From assembly GCA_958295765.1 (NCBI GenBank), contig CATQHB010000002.1, forward strand, positions 177,717 through 241,716: a DNA stretch of 64,000 nt, in the 5' to 3' direction. This document shows, one piece after another, positions 51,540-59,493 of this stretch; within the stretch, counting starts at the first letter, position 1; every line of letters starts with the position of its first letter. The notes under the pieces are model-generated. The model did no database searches. It worked only from the letters and a program-made list of their open reading frames with translations, and was not told where the DNA came from. Source of the DNA: an uncultured Dehalococcoidia bacterium (GTDB taxonomy: Bacteria > Chloroflexota > Dehalococcoidia > Lucifugimonadales > UBA3495). Made by a program: the position numbers and the translations under genes.

Positions 51540-51997
51540 CGTTTATTCCGTTTCCACACGGCGATTTGGCCTACCTTGAAAATATGGCCGCCGGATTTTG
51601 CCGGTGCTGACGCCAGATCCGTAACTTCGCTTTGACTGCGGCCAAGAAAGACCTCGCCGTCCGGGGACACGGCGGCGAATTTTCCCCAATGTTCCGACTC
51701 CAAGGGCTTTACGTACTTCTGATAGACTTTCAGGGATTGCTCAAACCTTGCTTGGCTCTCCGGCGGCGTCCGCTCGACACCGATGGAGTACCAATCCCCC
51801 ACCTTGAAAACAAAGCTGCCGTACTGCTCTGCGGCCACCGCCAGGCTCAGAACTTCCAGGTGGCTGTCGCCCAGAAAGATGGCGCCGTCCAGGGCTACGG
51901 CCACGTATTTCCCCGAATGTTCCGGCTCCAGGGGTTTCACGTGCCGCTTATACAGCCGGATGGCTTGTTCCATGTGCTGCTGGTTGGATGCCGTCAT
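51533..51997 (-). CDS. DUF5678-like protein with two tandem copies of the domain
   Basis: A 154-residue protein, start ATG 51997 behind GGGGAG. The same 60-residue unit occurs twice: RLYKRHVKPLEPEHSGKYVAVALDGAIFLGDSHLEV and KVYQKYVKPLESEHWGKFAAVSPDGEVFLGRSQSEV, each then ending in a (F/I)FKVG segment. 'GKyvAv..DG.vflg.s..ev' is the DUF5678 pattern. Directly upstream of and coupled to the retropepsin-like gene, so a functional partner or substrate of that protease is likely. Confidence 0.7.
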   Translation of the reverse strand: MTASNQQHMEQAIRLYKRHVKPLEPEHSGKYVAVALDGAIFLGDSHLEVLSLAVAAEQYGSFVFKVGDWYSIGVERTPPESQARFEQSLKVYQKYVKPLESEHWGKFAAVSPDGEVFLGRSQSEVTDLASAPAKSGGHIFKVGQIAVWKRNKRW

Positions 51998-52098
51998 TGT
52001 TGCAACTCCCCGGCGCGCCGTTTCCTGTTTCTCAACTTCCTCAACTGACAACTGACCGCAATCAGTCTGCCCCGACTACCTACCGGCCCAACGCCGAA

Positions 52099-54096
52099 TC
52101 ACCCGGACAGCGTCCGCTCCTCCACCGCCAGCACCCGGCGCAGCTCAAATATCTCGTCCCTGACCTGGGCGGCCTTCTCGAACTCCAGGTTGCGGGCAGC
52201 GTCCTTCATCTGCACTTCCAGGTCTTTAATCACCCGGAACATATCCTCCCGGGACATTTCCTGGCGTACCGTTCGATAGCTGTTCCGGCTCTCGGCAATG
52301 CCCTTGATGCTCTCGGTTATGTCGTGCACCGCCTTTTGGATGCTCTGCGGCTCGATGCTGTTCTCCCGGTTGTGAACGTCCTGAAGGTTGCGGCGGCGGT
52401 AGGTCTCGTCAATGGCCCGCTTCATCGAATCGGTAACCCGGTCGGCGTACATTATCACGTGGCCCTCGGCGTGGCGCGCCGCCCGGCCGATGGTCTGAAT
52501 CAGGGCGGTAGTGGAACGGAGATAGCCCTCCTTGTCGGCGTCCAGAATCGCCACCAGGCTCACCTCCGGCAAGTCCAGCCCCTCCCGCAGCAGGTTGATG
52601 CCTACAATCACGTCATAGACGCCCAAACGCAAGTCCCGCAGGATTTCCACCCGCTCCAGGGTATGAATGTCCGAGTGGAGATAGTGGTTGCGGATGCCCA
52701 TTTCCGACAGAAAATCGGCCAACTCCTCGGCCATCCGCTTGGTCAGCGTGGTTACCAGGCAGCGCTGGCCCTGCTCAACCCGGAGCTTGATTTGATGCAG
52801 CAGGTCGTCAATCTGCCCGGCTGATGGTTTAACCTCAATGGTGGGGTCGAGCAGGCCGGTGGGCCGGATTACCTGCTCCACCACCGCCGAGCTATGCTCC
52901 ATTTCATAGGGGCCGGGCGTGGCCGACACAAAGATTATCTGGTTGACGTGCCGTTCAAACTCGCCAAAGTTCAGGGGCCGGTTGTCCAGGGCCGAGGGCA
53001 GGCGAAACCCGAAGTCCACCAGCGTCTGCTTGCGGGACCGGTCGCCGTGATACATCCCCCGAATCTGAGGCAGGGTCATGTGGGACTCATCCACCAGCAT
53101 CAGGAAGTCCTCAGGGAAATAGTCCAGCAAAGTCCAGGGGGCGGTGCCCGGCCCCCGGCGGGACAGGTGGCGGGCGTAGTTCTCCACCCCGGAGCAGAAA
53201 CCGGTTTCCTGGAGCATCTCCAGGTCATAATGGGTGCGGCTTTCCAGGCGGGCCGCCTCCAGCACCTTCTCCTGGGCGCGCAACTCCTTGAGCCGCCACT
53301 CCAGTTCCTCCCGGATGTCGACGCAAGCCAGGGCCAGCCGTTCCTTGCTGGTTACGAAGTGCTTGGCCGGGTAGATGGCCGCCTCCTGCTGCTGGGCCAG
53401 CACCTCGCCGGTCAGCGGGTCGAGGGATACGATGCGTTCCACCTCGTCGCCAAAGAACTGGATGCGCATCGCGACTTCCTCATAGGCCGGCACGATTTCC
53501 AGGGTATCGCCCCGCACCCGGAACTTGCCCCGGGAGAGATCCAGATCGTTCCGTTCGTACTGCATTTCAATAAGCTGGCGGAGCAGCCGGCCCCGGTCGC
53601 GGATCTCGCCCACCTTGACCTGGGCCACCAGGTTGAAGTAGTCCTGCGGGTCGCCCAGGCCGTAAATGCAGGACACCGAGGCGACAATCAGCACGTCCCG
53701 GCGGGTCAGCAAGGAGGTGGTGGCGGACAGCCGCAGCTTATCCAGTTCCTCATTGATGCTGGCGTCCTTTTCCACGTAGGTATCGGTCTGCGGCACGTAG
53801 GCTTCCGGCTGGTAGTAGTCGTAGTAGGAGACGAAATACTCGACGGCGTTGTGGGGAAAGAACTCCTTGAACTCGGTGGCAAGCTGGGCGGCCAGGGTCT
53901 TGTTGTGGGCGATGACCAGGGTGGGCCGCTGGGTTTCCTGGATAATGTTAGCCATGGTGAAGGTCTTGCCGCTGCCGGTAACGCCCATCAGCGACTGCTG
54001 CACCACCCCCGCGCGCACCCCGTCCACCAACCGCTCTACGGCCCGGGGCTGGTCGCCGGTCATCTGAAAATCGGAGGCTATGGTGAACTCAGGCAT
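52099..54096 (-). CDS. uvrB: Excinuclease ABC subunit B
   Basis: A 665-residue nucleotide-excision-repair helicase-like subunit that receives damaged DNA from UvrA and recruits UvrC. Walker [15 protein letters not shown], beta-hairpin [27 protein letters not shown] (damage clamp), DEAD-type [17 protein letters not shown], motif [21 protein letters not shown], and the C-terminal UVR motif [18 protein letters not shown] that binds UvrC. Full length. uvrA and uvrC are not in the window. Start ATG 54096. Confidence 0.97.
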   Translation of the reverse strand: MPEFTIASDFQMTGDQPRAVERLVDGVRAGVVQQSLMGVTGSGKTFTMANIIQETQRPTLVIAHNKTLAAQLATEFKEFFPHNAVEYFVSYYDYYQPEAYVPQTDTYVEKDASINEELDKLRLSATTSLLTRRDVLIVASVSCIYGLGDPQDYFNLVAQVKVGEIRDRGRLLRQLIEMQYERNDLDLSRGKFRVRGDTLEIVPAYEEVAMRIQFFGDEVERIVSLDPLTGEVLAQQQEAAIYPAKHFVTSKERLALACVDIREELEWRLKELRAQEKVLEAARLESRTHYDLEMLQETGFCSGVENYARHLSRRGPGTAPWTLLDYFPEDFLMLVDESHMTLPQIRGMYHGDRSRKQTLVDFGFRLPSALDNRPLNFGEFERHVNQIIFVSATPGPYEMEHSSAVVEQVIRPTGLLDPTIEVKPSAGQIDDLLHQIKLRVEQGQRCLVTTLTKRMAEELADFLSEMGIRNHYLHSDIHTLERVEILRDLRLGVYDVIVGINLLREGLDLPEVSLVAILDADKEGYLRSTTALIQTIGRAARHAEGHVIMYADRVTDSMKRAIDETYRRRNLQDVHNRENSIEPQSIQKAVHDITESIKGIAESRNSYRTVRQEMSREDMFRVIKDLEVQMKDAARNLEFEKAAQVRDEIFELRRVLAVEERTLSG

Positions 54097-54131
54097 CGCT
54101 TAATCCTCGGTCTTTTTAGTTTATCCGCTTT

Positions 54132-54254
54132 TTATCCACGAAGGGGCACGAAGGGGCACGAAGGTTTTATTTTGAGCTATCAAATAGCTTATGACGCAAG
54201 GCAATCACATCATAAAACCGTCGTTCCGGCGAAAGCCGGAATCCGGGAAATCCT
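54132..54254. repeat. CACGAAGGGG tandem repeats (family F) and a lone family A arm
   Basis: CCACGAAGGGGCACGAAGGG at about 54137 repeats a 10-bp block three times; the reverse form (CGTGGCCCTTCGTGGCCC) appears at 23073-23098 near the dppC start. At 54218-54254 only the left arm of a family A element is present (CCGTCGTTCCGGCGAAAGCC then GGAATCC), so the right half is lost. Confidence 0.7.
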
Positions 54255-54309
54255 CCGGGCCGGTTGTTGCTTTTCCTTTAACAAAGAACTTTGACATAGA
54301 TGACTATGC

Positions 54310-54897
54310 CTAACTCCTCCCCATCTGCAACAACGCCTGGCGGATGTAATCTTCTACGGTTAGTTCCGGCGACCGCTCCAGGTTGGTTATGGCCCGGCGG
54401 GCCTCGGCGGTGGAGTAGCCCAGGGCGGTCAGGGCGGCGATTACTGCGCCGTCGCCGCCGGCCGGGGACTCGCCGGCGGTCAACTCTCCCGGTTCCAGTT
54501 CCAGCTTGCCCTTGAGTTCCAGGACGATGCGGCTGGCAATGCGGCGGCCTACGCCGGATACGCCGCTCAGGGTGGCAACGTCTCCCTCGGTGATGGCCTG
54601 CTGGAGTCCTGAGGCGCCCAGGCCGGAGAGCAGGGCCAGGGAAAGGCGGGGGCCAACGCCGGAGACACCCATCGTTACCTGGAAAAGCTCCAGGGCCGCC
54701 GGGCTGGTAAAGCCGTAGAGGATGGGCTGGTCGTCGCGAATCCGCAGGTGGGTGAAAAGCTGCACCGGGCCGCCGACCGGGCCGAGGGCAGCCAAATCCG
54801 AGGCCGGAACGTAAATCTGGAGCGTTACCCCGCCTACGCTCAGGTGAACCCAGTCGCTGCCCAGCGCCGCCAGCGCGCCGCTTACCCCGACAATCAC
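54310..54897 (-). CDS. ruvA: Holliday junction branch migration protein RuvA
   Basis: A 195-residue protein starting at GTG 54897, two bases after the ruvC stop, with GGAG in the end of ruvC. Domain I: VIVGVSGALAALGSDWVHL with VGGVTLQIYVP; domain II helix-hairpin-helix: LFQVTMGVSGVGPRLSLALLSGL and LSGVSGVGRRIASRIVLELKG; flexible linker, then domain III ALTALGYSTAEARRAI. Binds four-way DNA junctions as a tetramer with RuvB. ruvB is not in the window. Coupled in an operon ruvC-ruvA. Confidence 0.95.
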   Translation of the reverse strand: MIVGVSGALAALGSDWVHLSVGGVTLQIYVPASDLAALGPVGGPVQLFTHLRIRDDQPILYGFTSPAALELFQVTMGVSGVGPRLSLALLSGLGASGLQQAITEGDVATLSGVSGVGRRIASRIVLELKGKLELEPGELTAGESPAGGDGAVIAALTALGYSTAEARRAITNLERSPELTVEDYIRQALLQMGRS

Positions 54898-54899
54898 GG

Positions 54900-55421
54900 C
54901 TACCGCTCCGCGCCGGGGGGTATCTCCCGCGCCAGGGCCGACCGGGCGCTGCTCTGGATGAGGTGGCACAGGCCAATGGACAGGGCATCGGCGGCGTCGG
55001 ATTCGGGGAGGGTCGGCAGGCCCAGGGTGGCGGCTAAAGCGCGCTGCATCTGCTCCTTGGAGGCGGCCCCGTAATCGGCAACGGCCCGCTTGACCTCAGC
55101 CGGGGCGTAGCGATAGACCGGCAGCCCGGCGCTGGCCGCGCCAATCAACACCAGGGCCTGGGCCTGGCCTATGGCAATGGCCGGCCCGATAAACTGCCGC
55201 TGACCCTTGCCGACAAAGGGTTCCTCAACGACCACCGCCTCCGGGCTGAATACGCTAATCATATTGCAGACGTGGGTATAAAGCTGGTAAAGCCGTTCTT
55301 CCAGGGGCATAGTCTTGGGCAAGGCCACCACGCCGTAATCCTCCGCAGCGGGATGGGGTTCCCCCTGGAGGACGCCGTAGCCCATTTTGATGGTTCCCGG
55401 GTCTATCGCCAGTATCCGCAT
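54900..55421 (-). CDS. ruvC: Holliday junction resolvase RuvC
   Basis: A 173-residue endonuclease with the four catalytic acids in place: Asp7 (MRILAIDPGTIKMGYG), Glu in VVVEEPFVGKG, and the late SDAADALSIGLCH pair of Asp. Resolves junctions as a dimer with RuvAB. Transcribed first, with ruvA starting two bases after its stop. Start ATG 55421. Confidence 0.95.
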   Translation of the reverse strand: MRILAIDPGTIKMGYGVLQGEPHPAAEDYGVVALPKTMPLEERLYQLYTHVCNMISVFSPEAVVVEEPFVGKGQRQFIGPAIAIGQAQALVLIGAASAGLPVYRYAPAEVKRAVADYGAASKEQMQRALAATLGLPTLPESDAADALSIGLCHLIQSSARSALAREIPPGAER

Positions 55422-55549
55422 CAGCTCACCTGGGATAGGCCGGCGCCGGCCTGAATTTTTTGCGATTGCAAGGTTATGGGGGTTGATTCTCCTGGCTCAT
55501 CCTGAGTTGGTCTAATGTCAGGACAGTTCAGCGATAGTGGCTCATAAAA

Positions 55550-55646
55550 CCGTCGTTCCGGCGAAAGCCGGAATCCAGAACCCTTTGTAGCCGGCCCGCT
55601 CTTTTCCGGGGGATTTCCTGGATTCCGGCTTTCGCCGGAACAACGG
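55550..55646. repeat. Family A hairpin element, copy A8
   Basis: Arms CCGTCGTTCCGG at 55550 and CCGGAACAACGG ending 55646 (one change in the right arm). Lies just upstream of ruvC on the minus strand; 55422-55693 holds no gene. Confidence 0.85.
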
Positions 55647-55693
55647 TTGCTTGGGTTGCCTTGATAAACCTGCCCCTACCGGAACCGCCGCTT

Positions 55694-56134
55694 CTAGCGG
55701 GCGCGGGCGCTGTCGGAGCCGGCGTCATAGTCATCATCGGGACAGTAGGGATTCTCGCCGGTTGCCAACTTCTGGTAGTATTCGGCGGCGTCCACAAAGG
55801 CTTGGGCGCGCCGTTCCATCGCTTCCGCCTGGTCCAGGGCCATTTCGGCCAGGGCCAGCAGAAACTTGGGGTCTTCGGGCGGCCGGCCCACCATCTTTGC
55901 CACTTTGGGGTTTTGGACCAGGGACGGCGCCAGGCGGGGGTCGCGGGTGAACTTCACCACTTCCTGCGCTTCCCGGCCCCGGCGCACCCGTTCCCGGGCC
56001 TGCTGCAAGGCCAGCCACGCCGCAGCTTCCATCCCCTGAGTCCTCGCTATATTCCGCAGGTTCTGGTGTTCCGCCACGGTCAGCCCCGGGAACTGCTCGC
56101 CGGAATTAGACCGGCCCCAACGCAGAAACTTCAT
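55694..56134 (-). CDS. Hypothetical helical protein
   Basis: A 146-residue cytosolic protein, start ATG 56134 with AAGGAG 8-9 bases ahead (the GTG three codons upstream overlaps that SD). It is mostly helical: LTVAEHQNLRNIARTQGMEAAAWLALQQARERVRRG, KFLLALAEMALDQAEAMERRAQAFVDAAEYYQK, with an acidic end PDDDYDAGSD. I recognise no family. It sits between yebC and ruvC on the same strand, spaced 69 bp after yebC's... stop at 56204, so it may belong to the same transcription unit. Confidence 0.7.
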   Translation of the reverse strand: MKFLRWGRSNSGEQFPGLTVAEHQNLRNIARTQGMEAAAWLALQQARERVRRGREAQEVVKFTRDPRLAPSLVQNPKVAKMVGRPPEDPKFLLALAEMALDQAEAMERRAQAFVDAAEYYQKLATGENPYCPDDDYDAGSDSARAR

Positions 56135-56203
56135 TACATTCACTCCTTACCGGCCTTGCCGGTTTAAGGGGGTTGCCCCCGGCTGAACTCCCTGACCGTG
56201 CTA

Positions 56204-56968
56204 TCAGGAAGCTGCCTGGTACTGCTCCAGCACTTCCGCCGGGAAATCGGCGTTGGTATAGGCTTTCTGCACGTCGGCCAGGTCTTCCAGCAGGTCCAGC
56301 AGCCTTAGGGTCTGCTCGGCGGCCCGGGTATCCAGGGCGACGGTGGCTTTGGGCACCAGGGAGATGTCGGAGGAGGACAGGGTAACTCCCTCTTCTTCCA
56401 GCGCCTTCTGAGTGGCCTGCAAGGTGTCGGGCGCGGTGTAAATCTCCACCGTCCCGTCCTCAATCTTCACGTCCTCGGCCCCGGCGTCAATGGCAACCAG
56501 GCCCAACTCCTCAGCCCGTTCCTCATCAGTCATTTCGATGGTAAGGACGCCCCGGGTCTCAAAGTTCCAGGCGACACAGCCCGACTCACCCAGGTTGCCG
56601 CCGCCCTTGTTGAAGGCGGAGCGGACTTCGGCGGCGGTGCGGTTCCGGTTGTCGGTAACGGCCTGGAGCAGGATGGCGCCCCCGCCGGGGCCGTAACCCT
56701 CATAGGTGATTTCGGCCAGGCTCACCGGCCCCTCACCGGACTCGCCGGAGCCGCGTTTGACCGCGCGGGCGATGCTGTCCTGGGGCATATTGTTGCTCCG
56801 GGCCTTGTCAATCGCCAGCCGGAGGCGAAAGTTCATATCAGGGTCGCCGCCGCCCTGGCCGGCGGCCAGCGTAATGTCCCGGGCCAGCTTGGTGAACAGG
56901 GCGCCCCGCTTGGCGTCGGCCGCTCCTTTGGCCCGTTTGATGGTTGACCATTTAGAATGTCCTGACAT
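56204..56968 (-). CDS. yebC: YebC/PmpR-family regulator (TACO1-like)
   Basis: A 254-residue protein of normal length. Family start MSGHSKWSTIKRAKGAADAK followed by RGALFTKLARDIT, then NFRLRLAIDKARSNNMPQDSIARAVKRG, YEGYGPGGGAILLQAVTDNRNRTAAEVR and CVAWNFETRGVL. YebC proteins were long called DNA-binding regulators; recent work on the family points to relief of ribosome stalling at proline-rich stretches. Often next to ruvC, as here. Confidence 0.95.
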   Translation of the reverse strand: MSGHSKWSTIKRAKGAADAKRGALFTKLARDITLAAGQGGGDPDMNFRLRLAIDKARSNNMPQDSIARAVKRGSGESGEGPVSLAEITYEGYGPGGGAILLQAVTDNRNRTAAEVRSAFNKGGGNLGESGCVAWNFETRGVLTIEMTDEERAEELGLVAIDAGAEDVKIEDGTVEIYTAPDTLQATQKALEEEGVTLSSSDISLVPKATVALDTRAAEQTLRLLDLLEDLADVQKAYTNADFPAEVLEQYQAAS

Positions 56969-57073
56969 CGGAACTACCTCCCTGGCCCTGACCTTAGCCC
57001 GGCTCGGTATTTACCAGGATTTTAGCACTTGTATAAGGTAGGGTCAAAGGGGCAAAGTCATCGCATCATAAAC

Positions 57074-57273
57074 CCGAGTTGGTGTTCTTGCCGGAATGCT
57101 CTGGCGGCCGGTAGGGGCGGGTTTGTAACCCGCCCTGGCGACAACGGCAAAATCATTTGGGTAACGGAGACAGCGTACCGACATATCCTTACCCCGGAAC
57201 CAGGGCGGGTTATAAACCCGCCCCTACAATGCACTAGAGCCGGGCAAGGAACACCCACACCGGTTGAGAATAC
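57074..57273. mobile_element. Family B MITE, left outer end lost
   Basis: From CGAGTTGGTGTTCTTGCCGG through the nested GGTAGGGGCGGGTTTGTAAC and GGTTATAAACCCGCCCCTAC arms to the right end GGTTGAGAATAC at 57262-57273. Size about 200 bp. It separates yebC from rimM. Confidence 0.8.
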
Positions 57274-57292
57274 TAGGTCATTTTCACCCCCG

Positions 57293-57808
57293 CTACCGCA
57301 ACCCTTCCATCAAACGGACGGTCATAATTCCCCCGGCCAGGTCAACGGCGCGGATTACCTGGGCCAGGGCCGGCAGCAGTATTTCTCCGGACGGGCCGGA
57401 CACCACGTACACGTCGTTGCTGCCGGTTGCGATGATTTCACCGATTCGGCCCAAATCCTCGCCCTCCTCGGTCAGCACTTGCAGGCCCACCAGTTGAAAG
57501 TGGAAGTATTCGCCCGACGGCAGCGTCGGGGCAGCGTCGGCGGGGGAAGTGAACTCCTCGCCGGTCAGGGCGCGGGCCGCCGCCGGGGTGTTCAGCCCGC
57601 GCAGTTTCAGAATTGCCCGGTCGGGTGGCCGGAAGGTTGAGGACTCGATGCGGTAGGGCCGGCCCCGGAGGTAAAGCTCCCGGCCCGGGTCAAAACGGTG
57701 GGGAACGTCGCTGAGGATGCGTACTCGAACCGCCCCCGCCGTCCCGTGCGCGCCAAGAATCAGGGCAACGGTAACCTGAGCAGGGTCGCCTTCAAGATTC
57801 CGGCGCAT
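57293..57808 (-). CDS. rimM: Ribosome maturation factor RimM
   Basis: A 171-residue protein from ATG 57808 (TTG 57826 is an alternative; neither has a strong SD). N-terminal RimM domain: VTVALILGAHGTAGAVRVRIL and PAAARALTGEEF; C-terminal PRC-barrel: YFHFQLVGLQVLTEEGEDLGRIGEIIATGSNDVYVV, ILLPAL, IMTVRLMEGL. Binds ribosomal protein S19 and helps 30S assembly. Last gene of the rpsP-khpA-rimM group; trmD, often next, is absent. Confidence 0.93.
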   Translation of the reverse strand: MRRNLEGDPAQVTVALILGAHGTAGAVRVRILSDVPHRFDPGRELYLRGRPYRIESSTFRPPDRAILKLRGLNTPAAARALTGEEFTSPADAAPTLPSGEYFHFQLVGLQVLTEEGEDLGRIGEIIATGSNDVYVVSGPSGEILLPALAQVIRAVDLAGGIMTVRLMEGLR

Positions 57809-57902
57809 TGAATCTGAGTCGGTCAAAGCCTGGTCCAGCCGGGGGCTGATGCGCGGTAGCGGTAGCCGTCGCCCCGGTCAGGTTTGGTAGAGAATGAGGG
57901 TT

Positions 57903-58130
57903 TTACACTATCTCCAGCATGGCCCGAGTGCCATCCTTGACCGCGGCCACCCGCAGCAAGACCCGCATCGCCTGGGCCACCCGCCCCTGCCGGCCGATTA
58001 CTTTGCCCTTATCCTCGGCGGCCACTTCCAGCCGGAGGATTATCTGGCCGTCCTCCACCGTTTCGGTTACCTTGACCGCATCCGGGTTAGTCGCCAGAGA
58101 ACGGGCGATATACTCGATTAACTCTTTCAT
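57903..58130 (-). CDS. khpA: KH-domain RNA-binding protein KhpA
   Basis: A 75-residue single KH domain: MKELIEYIARSLATNPDAVKV with LRLEVAAEDKGKVIGRQGRVAQAMRVLLR, where the GXXG loop reads IGRQGR. KhpA binds RNA, usually with KhpB, and affects cell-division protein levels in firmicutes. Its ATG overlaps the rpsP stop by 4 bp, so translation is coupled to ribosomal protein S16. Confidence 0.93.
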   Translation of the reverse strand: MKELIEYIARSLATNPDAVKVTETVEDGQIILRLEVAAEDKGKVIGRQGRVAQAMRVLLRVAAVKDGTRAMLEIV

Positions 58131-58414
58131 TCAACCAACTCTTTTTCCGGCTCTTGCTCCGGTGAGTTGACTCGCTCAAAAATGCCGTCCCGGTCGAAAA
58201 TGCGTTTGACGGCATCGGAGGGCTGCGCCCCCTGTTTCAGCCAGGCGATGGCCCGGTCGGCCTTCAGGGTAACCGCCGGCGGGTCAACCATCGGGTCATA
58301 CTGACCGATCCATTCTACGTAAGCGCCATCCCGGGGGGCGGCGGATTCCGCCACAACTATCCTGTAGGAGGGACTGCCCTTCTTCCCCACCCTTCTTAAC
58401 CGAATTCGCAGCAT
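58127..58414 (-). CDS. rpsP: 30S ribosomal protein S16
   Basis: A 95-residue protein, start ATG 58414 with GGAG 6-7 bases upstream. Signature MLRIRLRRVGKKGSPSYRIV, then AAPRDGAYVEWIGQYDPM and RAIAWLKQGAQPSDAVKRI. First gene of the rpsP-khpA-rimM unit, transcribed from the consensus-like promoter at 58462-58490. ffh, often upstream in bacteria, is absent. Confidence 0.95.
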   Translation of the reverse strand: MLRIRLRRVGKKGSPSYRIVVAESAAPRDGAYVEWIGQYDPMVDPPAVTLKADRAIAWLKQGAQPSDAVKRIFDRDGIFERVNSPEQEPEKELVE

Positions 58415-58461
58415 AGAAACTCCGTTAGGCCGGTTGCCCAACCCCTTGTCGTGTTGACGGC

Positions 58462-58490
58462 ATTGTAAGAGGAAGGGGCCTAACTGTCAA
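58462..58490 (-). promoter_or_regulatory. Sigma-70-type promoter of rpsP
   Basis: On the minus strand: TTGACA (58490-58485), 17-base spacer, TACAAT (58467-58462). Only one -10 base deviates from consensus. It gives a short leader of about 40 bases before rpsP. Confidence 0.85.
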
Positions 58491-58664
58491 TGACGTATTG
58501 ACCATTGCCAGCCCCGGTGCAAAAGAGGAAACATCAAAAGATTACCAACTCGCCATAGACGAGCAAACAAAACAGAGGAAACAGGGTTGCCGCGCCGGCG
58601 GCATAAAAGGGTTCGGGCCCGGCCAATCTGGAAGGGACACCACCCATAAGAAACCCGGGGGTCT

Positions 58665-58776
58665 CGGGGGCGATGATAGGCATTGGCCTGGGCCCGACTG
58701 ACGGGTATATGTCAACTGCGACTGCTAGGTGAGACTCACCCCGTCGTGTCCAGACTGATGCCTACCATCGCCCCCG
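58665..58776 (-). ncRNA. Candidate structured RNA (112-nt stem) upstream of rpsP
   Basis: CGGGGGCGATGATAGGCAT (58665-58683) pairs with ATGCCTACCATCGCCCCCG (58758-58776). The single non-Watson-Crick position is a G-U pair if the minus strand is transcribed but an A-C mismatch on the plus strand, so the minus strand is favoured. Inside, CTGGACACGACGGG pairs in part with CCCGTCAGTCGGGCCCAG, and GGTGAGTCTCACC is a perfect small hairpin. No known RNA class was recognised (not 5S, SRP, tmRNA or a familiar riboswitch). It lies 60-170 nt after the promoter at 58842-58870. Confidence 0.5.
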
Positions 58777-58796
58777 CGTCTTAAACTATGTTCCAT
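58725..58796 (-). CDS. 23-codon ORF with full Shine-Dalgarno, overlapping the RNA stem
   Basis: ATG 58796 to TAG 58725, product MEHSLRRGGDGRHQSGHDGV and three more residues. AAGGAGGTGAT (58812-58802), a full complement to the 16S 3' end, precedes it with nine bases from GGAGG to ATG. The left arm of the 112-nt stem is inside this ORF, so translation would open the stem. It may be a leader peptide or small protein; no similarity is recognised. Confidence 0.45.
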   Translation of the reverse strand: MEHSLRRGGDGRHQSGHDGVSLT

Positions 58797-58841
58797 GCCT
58801 TATCACCTCCTTTTCGAGATTCCCGCCAAGCGGTTAGGTTA

Positions 58842-58870
58842 TTGTTAGCATACCCCAAAGGGATTGTCAA
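58842..58870 (-). promoter_or_regulatory. Sigma-70-type promoter of the small-ORF/structured-RNA unit
   Basis: On the minus strand: TTGACA (58870-58865), 17-base spacer, TAACAA (58847-58842) followed by T. Perfect -35 and good -10. It points toward the small ORF and the 112-nt stem, and is separate from the rpsP promoter. Confidence 0.7.
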
Positions 58871-59090
58871 GACCGATTTCGCGCATATATGGGGCAATTG
58901 CATCGCAAACCCGTCATTCCGGTGAAAGCCAGCCGGGTTGCCTTAATTAAGATGCAGTTGCCCGCTCGTAGTGAACCCAAGCCGCTCATGGTGAGCTTGT
59001 CGAACCACCCGCCCCGATTCGGCGGTTCACCCTTCAACCGGCTCAAGATGAGCGGGGTGAGAAGGCAACCGCCATTGGTAACCCAAACAA

Positions 59091-59187
59091 CCGTCGTTCC
59101 GGCAAAAGCCGGAATCCAGGAAATCCCCCGGAAAAGAGCGTGCCGGCTACCGAGGGTTCTGGATTCCGGCTTTCGTCGGAACGACGG
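59091..59187. repeat. Family A hairpin element, copy A9
   Basis: Arms CCGTCGTTCCGG at 59091 and CGTCGGAACGACGG ending 59187. A family C palindrome lies just before it (58985-59060: CATGGTGAGCTTGTCGAACC). Confidence 0.85.
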
Positions 59188-59209
59188 TTGCCTGAGGTGT
59201 TGGGGTTTC

Positions 59210-59401
59210 TTGCCCGGCCCGGATCTGGTGCATGGTAGGGGCGGGTTTATAACCCGCCCAAGTTCCGGTGCAAGGATGTGTCGGATACGATGACTCCGTT
59301 ACCCGAATGATTCTGCTGTTGCGGGCCGGGCGGGTTACAAACCCGCCCCTACCGGCCGTTGGAGTATCCCGGCCAGAACGCCAACCCGTGTTGAGAATAC
59401 C
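59210..59401. mobile_element. Family B MITE, left outer end lost
   Basis: Nested arms GGTAGGGGCGGGTTTATAAC (59234) and GGTTACAAACCCGCCCCTAC, then the right outer end GTGTTGAGAATACC at 59388-59401. The sequence before the core (TTGCCCGGCCCGGATCTGGTG) parallels that of the complete copy at 16727. Confidence 0.8.
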
Positions 59402-59493
59402 GCAACCCCCCCTGCGTTGACAGCAAGGGGCGCCGAATCTACAATTTGCTGACCGGCGGGCAGGAGCGGCGAAGGGAAAGAAAAAGGAAAGCG

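Noticed and set aside
54185-54300. Short frames around the lone family A arm as a small gene.
   Set aside because: They consist of repeat sequence and lack SD or conservation pattern.
58540-58625. Possible tmRNA tag on the plus strand: 'atagacgagcaaac' resembles the resume site and one frame ends in V-A-A-P-A-A-stop.
   Set aside because: No tRNA-like 5' or 3' half (no TTCGACGGG-type 5' end, no T-arm or CCA-proximal stem) is found at the right distances on that strand, so the tag-like codons are probably chance.
58534-58683. A 49-codon minus-strand ORF (MPIIAPETPGF...) downstream of the 23-codon ORF.
   Set aside because: No SD, starts inside the stem arm, and no family pattern; too weak to annotate.
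58665-58776. The minus-strand stem contains TCTGGACACGACGGGG, similar to the 5' part of tmRNA.
   Set aside because: The element closes on itself within 112 nt and lacks a tag reading frame and tRNA-like 3' end. Also does not fit 5S or SRP RNA consensus.
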